NCBI GenBank assembly: GCA_015662785.1
Contig: DQTM01000286.1
Coordinates: 1-9,480, forward strand
Length of the DNA: 9,480 nt
Direction of reading: 5' to 3'
From: Sulfurospirillum arcachonense
Lineage (GTDB): Bacteria; Campylobacterota; Campylobacteria; Campylobacterales; Sulfurospirillaceae
Made by a program: the position numbers and the translations under genes. Below are positions 1-7,400 of this stretch, one piece after another. Each line of letters begins with the position of its first letter. Within the stretch, counting starts at the first letter, position 1. The notes beneath the pieces are model-generated. The model made no database searches. It saw only the letters and a program-made list of their open reading frames with translations, and was not told the DNA's origin.

Positions 1-87
1 AGAAGATTGGTTAAAAAACTAGGTGAGCTAAAGGCATCTACATGTAAAAGTTTGTGTGGTCTTTTACAAGAGATGTTTGTTTACTAA
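1..87 (+). CDS. C-terminal end of an upstream gene, possibly a MazF/PemK-type toxin (partial)
   Basis: Frame 1 is open from the window edge to TAA at 85-87 and gives the last 28 residues of a protein. The piece includes RLVKKLGEL followed by a short Lys/Cys-containing helix ending in LLQEMFVY. MazF/PemK endoribonucleases often end in a similar way, with an Arg/Lys-Leu-X-Lys-Lys-(Leu/Ile)-Gly segment followed by a helix. That resemblance is the only basis for the suggestion, and no catalytic residue lies inside the window. A promoter-like TATAAT starts 21 bases after the stop, so the next genes probably form a separate transcription unit. It could equally be the tail of an unrelated helical protein. 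Confidence 0.4.
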   Translation, partial: RRLVKKLGELKASTCKSLCGLLQEMFVY

Positions 88-107
88 ACCAATAAGTAGT
101 ATTTAGT

Positions 108-113
108 TATAAT
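108..113 (+). promoter_or_regulatory. Predicted -10 box for the purU operon
   Basis: A perfect TATAAT lies in the gap between the upstream stop (87) and the first start codons (136, 218). No good -35 hexamer sits 16-18 bases upstream, which is common for sigma-70 promoters in Campylobacterota. The predicted transcript would begin near position 120, just before the GGAG at 127-130. No terminator hairpin is seen between the upstream gene and this box. Confidence 0.5.
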
Positions 114-135
114 ACCGCTTTTATTTGGAGAAAAG

Positions 136-216
136 ATGAATAAAACAGAAACTTTGTTTCGTGCTTCAGTCGCGAGGAATTTTTGCTGGACTTGTTCAGT
201 AAAAAGGGGACAGTAG
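136..216 (+). CDS. Candidate 26-aa leader ORF upstream of purU
   Basis: ATG at 136 is preceded by GGAG (127-130) at a five-base spacing, a good ribosome-binding site. The frame runs 26 codons to TAG at 214-216, leaving one base before the purU ATG at 218. The peptide starts MNKTETLFRASVARNFCW, carries two cysteines (FCWTC) and is basic at its end. No family is recognised. If translated, it would deliver ribosomes straight to the purU start and could couple or regulate purU translation. No amino-acid run typical of attenuator leader peptides is seen, and no terminator/anti-terminator pair is obvious. It could also be untranslated leader with a chance ORF. Confidence 0.35.
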   Translation: MNKTETLFRASVARNFCWTCSVKRGQ

Positions 217-217
217 G

Positions 218-1051
218 ATGAATAATTATATACTGAAGATAGATTGTGCAGATGCAAAAGGGCTCATTTATAAGATTTCAGATGTTATCTTTAAAAGTGA
301 TTTGAACATTGTAAAAAATGATGAGTTTGTTGATAGTGAAAATAGTAAGTTTTTCTTTCGTGCGATTGTTAGTGGTGATATAGAAAATGGTAACTTAGTA
401 GGAAAACTAAAAGAGGTTATGCCTACTGATGCCAACATAGAATTAACTAAAAAAAGAAGAAAAAAAATAATCATCATGGCAACAAAAGAGTCACACTGTT
501 TAGGTGATTTACTTTTAAAAGAGTATAGCGATGACCTCAATGCTGAAGTTGTGGCTGTTGTGTCAAACTATGACTATCTAAAAGAGCTTGTGAGTAAGTT
601 TGATATACCTTTTCATCATGTTTGCCACGAGGGATTGAATAGATTAGAACATGAGAAAAAAGTTTTGGAAGTTTTACAAGACTATGAGTGTGATTATATA
701 GTTTTAGCTAAATATATGAGAATACTCTCAAGTGATTTTGTCAAACATTTTAATGGAAAAATGGTTAACATTCATCACTCATTTTTGCCAGCTTTTGTTG
801 GAGCAAATCCATACAAACAAGCATTTGAGCGAGGTGTCAAGACTATAGGGGCTACTGCTCACTTTGTGACAAATGACCTTGATGAAGGACCTATTATATC
901 TCAAGATGTTATCAATGTAACTCATGAATTTTCATGGAGAGATATGCAAAAAGCTGGACGTAATGTAGAAAAAGTTGTTCTTTCAAATGCACTAGATTTA
1001 GTTCTTGAAGATAGAGTTTTTGTTTCAGCTAATAAAACGGTAATTTTCTAA
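218..1051 (+). CDS. purU: Formyltetrahydrofolate deformylase PurU
   Basis: Hydrolyses 10-formyl-THF to THF and formate in the cytoplasm. This balances the one-carbon pool and can supply formate to PurT-type purine synthesis. The 277-aa length fits the family. An N-terminal ACT-like regulatory domain (about residues 1-80) is followed by a formyltransferase domain (about 83-277). The catalytic segment VNIHHSFLP (183-191) supplies Asn184 and His186, and LDEGPIISQ (221-229) supplies Asp222, the Asn/His/Asp set of the PurN/PurU fold. The ACT domain and HHSFLP favour PurU over PurN. The chosen ATG has GGGGA (206-210) seven bases upstream. Its stop overlaps the next ATG (TAATG), so it is the first recognised gene of an overlapping operon. 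In E. coli the family responds to methionine/glycine through the ACT domain; whether that holds here is unknown. Confidence 0.93.
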   Translation: MNNYILKIDCADAKGLIYKISDVIFKSDLNIVKNDEFVDSENSKFFFRAIVSGDIENGNLVGKLKEVMPTDANIELTKKRRKKIIIMATKESHCLGDLLLKEYSDDLNAEVVAVVSNYDYLKELVSKFDIPFHHVCHEGLNRLEHEKKVLEVLQDYECDYIVLAKYMRILSSDFVKHFNGKMVNIHHSFLPAFVGANPYKQAFERGVKTIGATAHFVTNDLDEGPIISQDVINVTHEFSWRDMQKAGRNVEKVVLSNALDLVLEDRVFVSANKTVIF

Positions 1052-1515
1052 TGTTTAATGTGGTTTTAGTTCACCCACAAATCCCGCAAAATACGGGAAG
1101 TATAGGACGTTTATGTGTAAATTGTGATAGCAAGCTTCACATTGTAAAACCAACTTGTTTTGAGATAAATGATAAAAATGTAAAAAGAGCAGGGTTAGAT
1201 TATTGGGACTTACTTGATGTGACTGTTTGGGAGAGTTTAGATGACTTTTTAGCAGCCCATGGAGACAAAAAAGATAGTTTTTACTTTGCTACTACTAAAA
1301 CAGATAAGCCATATTTTGATGCTGAGTTTAAAAAAGATGATTTTATTTTCTTTGGGGGAGAGTCAACTGGACTTCCAATGGAGCTTATGAAAATTAAGTG
1401 GGAAAATGCAGTTACAATTCCTATGGGTAAAAATGGAAGAAGCTTGAATCAAGCGGTATCTGTAGGCATTGTCCTTTATGATGCTATACGCCAAAACTAC
1501 GCAGATTTTAAATGA
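1051..1515 (+). CDS. trmL: tRNA (cytidine/uridine-34-2'-O)-methyltransferase TrmL
   Basis: A SPOUT-class enzyme that uses S-adenosylmethionine to methylate the 2'-OH of the wobble base of certain leucine tRNAs. The 154-aa length matches the minimal YibK/TrmL type, which is one SPOUT domain with no RNA-binding extension. Visible motifs are PQNTGSIGR (12-20, motif 1, with Asn14 and Arg20), GGESTGLP (102-109, motif 2) and SLNQAVSVGIVLYDA (131-145, motif 3), which together build the knotted SAM site. The start ATG overlaps the purU stop by one base, and the TGA overlaps the next ATG (ATGA), so expression is probably translationally coupled on both sides. The main alternative would be another SPOUT RNA methyltransferase, but length and motifs fit TrmL best. 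Confidence 0.92.
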   Translation: MFNVVLVHPQIPQNTGSIGRLCVNCDSKLHIVKPTCFEINDKNVKRAGLDYWDLLDVTVWESLDDFLAAHGDKKDSFYFATTKTDKPYFDAEFKKDDFIFFGGESTGLPMELMKIKWENAVTIPMGKNGRSLNQAVSVGIVLYDAIRQNYADFK

Positions 1516-2657
1516 TATATGACATAGCTATAATTGGGGCAGGTGCAAGTGGGCTTATGTCTGCTTCACAACTTCCAACTAAAAGTATAGCTATTATTGA
1601 TTCAAACTCTAAAATTGGTTTGAAGATTTTAGCAAGTGGTGGTGGTAAGTGTAATGTTACAAATAAAAACGTAACTAGTGATAACTATCTTGGAGATAAA
1701 AACTTTGTACAAAAAACATTAGATGGTTTTACTTCAAATCAACTTTTAGAGTTTTTAGATAAGTTTCAGCTAAAACTTGAAGAAAGAAAGTATGGACAAT
1801 ACTTTTGTAAAAAATCAGCTAAAGACGTGGTGAGTATATTTGAAAAACTAACTTCTCATTGCCACTTTTTTATGAATTCAAAAGTTTCAAAAGTTTCAAA
1901 AGTTGAGTTTAAAAATCATTTTACAATTAAAACTCAAAACAAAACAATAGAAGCAAAAAAACTGATTGTAGCAAGTGGTGGTATAAGTTATACTAGCATA
2001 GGTGCAAGTCCCATAGGCTATGAGATAGCAAAAAGCTTTGGTCATAGTGTGGTAACTCCTGCACCTGCTCTTGTAGGACTTACGGTTCAAAAAGATCAGT
2101 TTTGGATGAAAAATCTTAGCGGTATTTCTTTTAATGTTAAATTAAGTATAGAAAATAAAACTCTGGAGAGTGATTTACTTTTTACTCACAAAGGTATAAG
2201 TGGTCCTGTAGTTATGAGTGGCTCACTTTATTGGAAAAAAGGAAAAATGGCACTTGACTTTTTACCAAGTAGTGATTTAAGCAAACTTTTAGATAAGAAG
2301 TCAAAAAAACAGATAAGCTCACAACTTCCTTTGCCAAAGAGATTTGTTTTAGAGTTTTTACAATCTATACATGTGGAAGACAAACAGATAAACAAACTAA
2401 AACTTGATGAGTTAGAAAAGCTTCAAGTTTTGAAAAACTATGAGTTTGCACCAGCTGGAAACTTTGGCTTTTCAAAAGCAGAAGTAACAAAAGGCGGAGT
2501 TTGTACAGACGAGATAGACAACTTAACATTTGAGTCAAAACTCCAAAAAAACCTATTTTTTATAGGTGAAGTCTTGGACGTAACAGGTGAGCTTGGCGGT
2601 TACAATTTTCAGTGGGCATTTGCCTCAGCAGTAGCATTAACGAAAGGAATAAAATAG
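1512..2657 (+). CDS. BaiN/HI0933-like NAD(P)/FAD-dependent oxidoreductase
   Basis: A flavoprotein of the HI0933/YhiN/BaiN family. The N-terminal dinucleotide-binding motif is IIGAGASG (7-14), followed by the family signature SGGGKCNVTN (42-51). The C-terminal FAD-contact region includes KGGVCTDE (about 327-334) and GEVLDVTGELGGYNFQWAFA (about 352-371), which is highly characteristic. At 381 aa it is near the usual length of roughly 390-420. The physiological substrate is unsettled for most members; BaiN itself is linked to bile-acid dehydroxylation in gut clostridia, which is unlikely here. The start ATG overlaps the trmL stop by four bases (ATGA), and its TAG shares a base with the GTG of the next gene. 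A nine-base in-frame tandem repeat at 1878-1904 encodes three Ser-Lys-Val units. Family placement is secure; function is not. Confidence 0.88.
   Translation: MIYDIAIIGAGASGLMSASQLPTKSIAIIDSNSKIGLKILASGGGKCNVTNKNVTSDNYLGDKNFVQKTLDGFTSNQLLEFLDKFQLKLEERKYGQYFCKKSAKDVVSIFEKLTSHCHFFMNSKVSKVSKVEFKNHFTIKTQNKTIEAKKLIVASGGISYTSIGASPIGYEIAKSFGHSVVTPAPALVGLTVQKDQFWMKNLSGISFNVKLSIENKTLESDLLFTHKGISGPVVMSGSLYWKKGKMALDFLPSSDLSKLLDKKSKKQISSQLPLPKRFVLEFLQSIHVEDKQINKLKLDELEKLQVLKNYEFAPAGNFGFSKAEVTKGGVCTDEIDNLTFESKLQKNLFFIGEVLDVTGELGGYNFQWAFASAVALTKGIK
1878..1904 (+). repeat. Three perfect 9-bp in-frame tandem repeats (TCAAAAGTT)
   Basis: TCAAAAGTT occurs three times head to tail at 1878-1886, 1887-1895 and 1896-1904. 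It is in frame with the flavoprotein gene and encodes Ser-Lys-Val three times (residues 123-131), in a region expected to be a variable strand or loop between the conserved cofactor motifs. Slippage would add or remove SKV units without breaking the frame. Confidence 0.85.
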
Positions 2658-3292
2658 TGGTAAAAGTACAAGATTTAATAGACGGACATGAAAATTTTAA
2701 GGGAAGAAAGTTTAAAAAGTATGAAGATAAGTTTTTAGATTTAGTTAAAAATGGTCAAAAAGCAAAAGTGCTTTTTATCGCTTGTAGTGACTCAAGAGTT
2801 GACCCAGTTCTTATAACAAACTCTGACCCAGGGGACCTTTTTGTTCTTAGAAACATAGGAAATTTTGTTCCTCCATTTTCTCCTGATAACGATTACCACG
2901 CAACTGCTGCTGGTATTGAGTATGCAACGCATGTTTTAAGGGTTACAGATATCATTATTTGTGGGCATTCTCACTGTGGGGCTATTAACAGTCTTTATCA
3001 AGATATAGATAGTATAAATCTTCTACATGTAAAGAGGTGGTTAGATTTGGGAGTAGAAGCAAAAAAACATGTAGAAAATAGCATAATCAGTGATGCTTCA
3101 CAAGAGGAAAAACTAGAACTTACTGAGAAAGTTTCTGTAGTTTTTCAAATGAAAAACATACTTTCATACCCTCAAGTAAAGCAAAGAGTTGACTCTGGAA
3201 AGTTATCGATTCGTGGTTGGTACTATAAGCTAGAGACTGGAGAGCTAGAGTACTTTTGTGATAAAGAGAGAGAATTCTTACCAATGGCATAA
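2657..3292 (+). CDS. Beta-class carbonic anhydrase
   Basis: Zinc enzyme interconverting CO2 and bicarbonate, expected in the cytoplasm; it could supply bicarbonate to carboxylases in a CO2-fixing or capnophilic cell. Numbering from the GTG start (211 aa), CSDSR (43-47) gives zinc ligand Cys43 and the Asp45-Arg47 dyad, and GHSHCG (103-108) gives His104 and Cys107. These positions nearly match E. coli Can (Cys42, Asp44, His98, Cys101). The same frame has an ATG at 2612, but that start would lie 46 bases inside the flavoprotein gene and lacks a good ribosome site. GTG at 2657 has AAGGA (2644-2648) eight bases upstream and overlaps the previous stop as TAGTG, matching the operon's pattern. The stop overlaps the next ATG (TAATG). 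No signal peptide is seen. Confidence 0.93.
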   Translation: MVKVQDLIDGHENFKGRKFKKYEDKFLDLVKNGQKAKVLFIACSDSRVDPVLITNSDPGDLFVLRNIGNFVPPFSPDNDYHATAAGIEYATHVLRVTDIIICGHSHCGAINSLYQDIDSINLLHVKRWLDLGVEAKKHVENSIISDASQEEKLELTEKVSVVFQMKNILSYPQVKQRVDSGKLSIRGWYYKLETGELEYFCDKEREFLPMA

Positions 3293-4443
3293 TGAAATTT
3301 TTAATTCTTTTTTTTATTCCTTTAATCATTTATGCAAAACAATTTAGTATTGCATCTTTTAACGTAGATAATTTATTTGATACAAAAAAGAGCGGTTATG
3401 AGTATAAAGAGTATGTTCCAAACTCAAAAAGTGGCTGGAGTGAAAAGATGCTCTCAATCAAAATCAAAAATCTTGCACGTATTATCAAAGATATAGATGC
3501 CGATATAATCTCTCTCCAAGAGGTAGAAAATAGAGATGTTTTAAAAAGACTCAATTTAGCTCTTAGAAAGAAAAAATACCCTTACATGTACAGCTCTTTT
3601 AAAAGAAAAGGGCTTGATATAGTTTTACTTTCAAGATACCCCATAAGAGAGCACAATTCATACAATATTTTAAAAAGATTTAGACCTATTCATAGAGTTG
3701 TTATAGATATTGAAGGTTTACATGTAAGCATTTTTATGAATCATTGGCCATCATATAGTCACCCTGTTAAAACCCGCATGAAGTTTGCAAAAAAACTAAA
3801 ATCTCTTTATGAAAAAGAGAAAAACTATATACTTTTAGGAGATTTTAACTCTCCACTTCAAAAAAATGAAAAAGGCTGGGGTAAAGAGATAGCTTTAGTC
3901 TCAAAAAACAATCATAACCTCTGGTTTGATACCCCATATAGTGATAGATATTCTTATAAGTTTTACAAAATAAGAAATGCAATAGACCACATAATAGTTT
4001 CAAAATCTTTATATGAAAGATATAAAATAGGTTCATTTCAAGTTCACAGATTAGATTATGCTGTAGATAAATATGGTAATGCAAAAAGATGGCAAATTTC
4101 AAACAAAGGTAGAGGAAAACACTTAGGCATTGGATATAGTGATCACTTTGCTATTTCGGCAGTTTTCACTACGAATAAACAAAAGGTTTTATACCCAAAA
4201 GAGATAACTATAAAAAAATTACTCCAATATGACGGAAGAGTAAATTATCTTTTAAAAAATGTTATGGTTATAACCAAAAGTAAGTATGGTGTTGTAATTG
4301 AGGATAAAAATAGAGATACAATTTATATATACAGACCAGATTGTAATTTGGAAATTGGAGAGATTTACTCTTTACATGTAAAGAAGTTAGCAACGTATAA
4401 AGGCAAAAAGGAGATTATTTTGCAAGAACTTTTTACGGAGTAA
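3292..4443 (+). CDS. Secreted endonuclease/exonuclease/phosphatase-family protein with OB-like C-terminus
   Basis: A 383-aa protein with a short N-terminal hydrophobic segment (residues 3-14) and a likely signal-peptidase site after Ala15 (IIYA-KQ), suggesting export to the periplasm or beyond. The EEP (DNase I-like) core carries its expected motifs: SFNVDNLFD (22-30, Asn24), SLQEVEN (74-80, Glu77), NHWPS (150-154, His151), GDFNSP (183-188, Asp184/Asn186) and YSDHF (282-286, Asp284/His285). All metal-binding and catalytic positions appear intact. Residues about 310-381 follow the core and look like a small beta-barrel (strand-rich, with a conserved-looking Leu-X-X-Gly-X-X-Tyr turn), possibly an OB fold. 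The substrate could be DNA, RNA or a phosphoester; secretion plus an OB-like domain favours extracellular nucleic acid. It is the last gene of the overlapping operon and ends 55 bases before cas9. Confidence 0.82.
   Translation: MKFLILFFIPLIIYAKQFSIASFNVDNLFDTKKSGYEYKEYVPNSKSGWSEKMLSIKIKNLARIIKDIDADIISLQEVENRDVLKRLNLALRKKKYPYMYSSFKRKGLDIVLLSRYPIREHNSYNILKRFRPIHRVVIDIEGLHVSIFMNHWPSYSHPVKTRMKFAKKLKSLYEKEKNYILLGDFNSPLQKNEKGWGKEIALVSKNNHNLWFDTPYSDRYSYKFYKIRNAIDHIIVSKSLYERYKIGSFQVHRLDYAVDKYGNAKRWQISNKGRGKHLGIGYSDHFAISAVFTTNKQKVLYPKEITIKKLLQYDGRVNYLLKNVMVITKSKYGVVIEDKNRDTIYIYRPDCNLEIGEIYSLHVKKLATYKGKKEIILQELFTE
4370..4383. repeat. 14-bp perfect palindrome, one of five TACATGTA sites
   Basis: CTTTACATGTAAAG reads identically on both strands. 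It lies inside the 3' part of the nuclease gene and encodes part of Leu-His-Val-Lys. Its core TACATGTA recurs at 39-46, 3024-3031, 3583-3590 and 3719-3726, and I found none after 4383. A role is not established. Confidence 0.6.
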
Positions 4444-4461
4444 AATCAAAAAGAGTATAAT
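4432..4461 (+). promoter_or_regulatory. Predicted cas9 promoter
   Basis: TATAAT at 4456-4461 has TTTACG (4432-4437) 18 bases upstream, a 4/6 match to the -35 consensus that overlaps the last codons of the nuclease gene. Transcription would begin near 4468 and leave a leader of about 30 bases. The cas9 ribosome-binding site AGGA is at 4490-4493, five bases before the ATG. No terminator hairpin is seen between 4444 and 4498, so readthrough from the upstream operon is also possible. Confidence 0.55.
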
Positions 4462-4498
4462 GCTGATATGAAAATAAATATTCAAATATAGGAATAAT

Positions 4499-7400
4499 AT
4501 GAATACTTTTAAAAAAGTTTTAGGTTTAGATGTAGGTTCAAATAGTATTGGTTTTTCACTTTTAGAATTAAGTGAAAAAGATAATGAGATAACTTTTAAT
4601 GAATTAACCTCAAATAGTATAATTTTTTCAGAGCCATTTGATGCAAGTGATAGACGAGATGCAAGAAGTTCTAGGAGAAGAAATGAACGAAAAAGTGCAA
4701 GAAATAGAAATGCTAGAAATGTATTTATTGAGTTCAATATTGCTAATAAAAGATTTTTAAAAGATAGCACAAATTATTTAAATAGTTTCAAATTTGAAGA
4801 TAATGATGTCTATAATATACGAGAAAAAGCAGTATTTGGGGCTAAACTCACAAAAGAAGAGTTTGTTTTAGCTACTTATTCTATATTGACTGATAGAGGA
4901 TATAACAATATGTTTTCTATTTCAAATGAAGATGGTGTAATAAATGAAGCAGTGATTAAAAATAGCAAAGAATACTTAGAAAAGGACTATAAACTACCAT
5001 CTATGGTTTTAACTGCACATAGAAAAGATTTAGAAAAAACTTATCAAAATATTCCTATTCGAAATAAAAAAGATGATTATCATAACTCATTAGATAGGGA
5101 TATGCATATAGAAGAGTTCAAAAAAGTTGTATTATCACAAGCCAATAATCAAGATATATTTAAAAGTGTTGAAGATTGTGAAAGTTTTATATCCAAGATT
5201 ACTGATGATAAATATAACTCTTTTTATCAAAGACCATTGAAAAGTTTTGAGGATATGGTTGAGTTTTGTTCTTTTTATGATGAATTTAACCCTAAAGGTT
5301 CTTACAAAAAAACACCATTAGCAAATGTTAGAAATATAGAACTAACTTTAAGACAAAAAATTGATAATTATGAGTGCATAGATGGAAAAACTGGAGAAAT
5401 AAAAACTCTAAATAAAGATGATATAGATAAAATCATTGATTTTTGGATAAATAGACCATCTTCAAAAGAGATAAATGCAACCAATATTTTTAAATCTACT
5501 GGTTTGAAAAATATGAGATTAAATATAAGTGAACAATCGAGTCAAATAGTTTTAAATATTCAGGCACATAGAAATATATTAGAAGTTTTAAACAAATATA
5601 AGATAGATTTTCAAGATACTCAAAACGATTTTTATAATGAGGTCTTATTAGAGTTGCATTATTTTAAAAATCATAGTTCAAGGGTAGAACATATATATAA
5701 GATTGTTAAAAAATATGACTTAAAGTTAGATGAGAATTTTACTCAAGAGTTAGCAAATTTAACCAATATGGATGGTTTTGCATCTTTTTCTTTAGAATTT
5801 ACAAATGAAGTTTTAGAAATAATGAAAATAGAAGATAAAATGCATAGTGAAGCATTGGAAAGCGTAGGGTATTATAGTAAGTATTTAGGTATGCCAACTT
5901 ATGATTATCTTCCACCTTTAAATCCAACTAGAAAAGATATTGAGTGGCTCAAAGAAAATATCTCTTATTTTGATACTAAACATTTATTTTATCAACCTAT
6001 GATGTCACCAAAAGTAAAAAGAGTTATATCTGTTTTACGAAAACTTATAAATGATATTATTAAAAGATATGGCAAGATTGATGAGATACGAATAGAAACT
6101 GCAAAAGAGATGAACTCAAAAACAGAAAAAGAAAAAATAGACAAAAACCAAAGTAAAGATAGAGCTAAAAACAAAGAAGCAATAGAACTTTTGAAAAATC
6201 ACAATTTAAAAGAATCTACAAAAAATATTGAGAAAGCCAAACTTTGGAAAGAACAAGGTGGTGAGTGTTTGTATTCTGGCGAAGATATAACTATGGATGA
6301 AGCTTTTGATGAAAATGAAACAGAAGTGGAGCATTTTATACCAAGGTCTGTTATATGGATAAACTCTTACAAAAACAAGATATTAGTAAAGAAAAAATAC
6401 AACCAAGATAAGGGTTCATTGCATCCAATTGAATATTTAAAATCAATCGGACAATGGGTAAATTTTCAAGGAAGAGTACAAAAAGTATATATGTCTTTTA
6501 ATAAAAAAGATTGGTTAACAAAAGAAGATGTTATCGATAGTGTTATGGGAAAAGAGCATTGGCAAGATAGCTACCTCAATGATACAAGGTCAGCAACTAG
6601 AACTATACAAAAATATCTAAATCATTATCTATATCCAAATGAAATACTGTATGGAAAAGGTGAAAAAAGAAGTATATTTAGTGTATCTGGACGGGCGATT
6701 AGTGAACTAAAATATATGTGGGGTATCCATACTGTTATGCCAAAAAATGAAGATGGTAAAAAAGATAGAAATACTAACTATCATCACACTTTAGATGCTT
6801 TTGCAGTTGCTCTATGTTCAAATGCTGCGATAAGTACACTTCATAGTTACTTTAAGAAAAAAGAGAATAAATTTAAAACTAAAGCTTTAAAAGAGAAATT
6901 AACTACAAATATACCAAAATCTAAAAATGGTGTAAATGTAGTAGAGCATTTAAAATTATTAGTTAATAAATATGAAACCAATAAGCTATATGTATGCCCA
7001 CATAACAAAAGAAAAACAAATATGAAAGGGTTTAAAGATGGCAATTTAAAGCTATATGTAAGAAAAGATAAAAATGACAATGAGATATTATCTGAGATGG
7101 AGAAAGTTAGTATAGATAGTAGTATTTTGATAAAAATTGTTGGAGGTTTTCCAAAACCTAGAAGTGATAAAGAAGTAATGGATTATATTGAAATTTTACA
7201 AGATAGACTTGATATGCAAAAGCAAAAAAAGATTATAGATGCTATAGAAATTTATGCTAAAGAGTTAATTTCTCTAAGAAGTAAAATAAATAGTGTTGAA
7301 GATGATATAAAAGAGTTGAAAAAAACTTTTAAAACAGGGAAACAATATAAAGACTATAACACCATTGTAAACGAATCTATCAAGCTATATACAGAACAAA

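Noticed and set aside
2612..2656. Upstream ATG at 2612 as the start of the carbonic anhydrase gene
   Set aside because: It would add 15 residues encoded inside the flavoprotein gene without a good ribosome site. GTG at 2657 has AAGGA at proper spacing, overlaps the previous stop like its neighbours, and gives zinc-ligand positions close to those of E. coli Can.
6329..6340. Catalytically dead HNH domain because of the Asp-to-Glu change
   Set aside because: His612 and Asn635 are present and Glu can coordinate a metal, so loss of activity is not supported by sequence alone.
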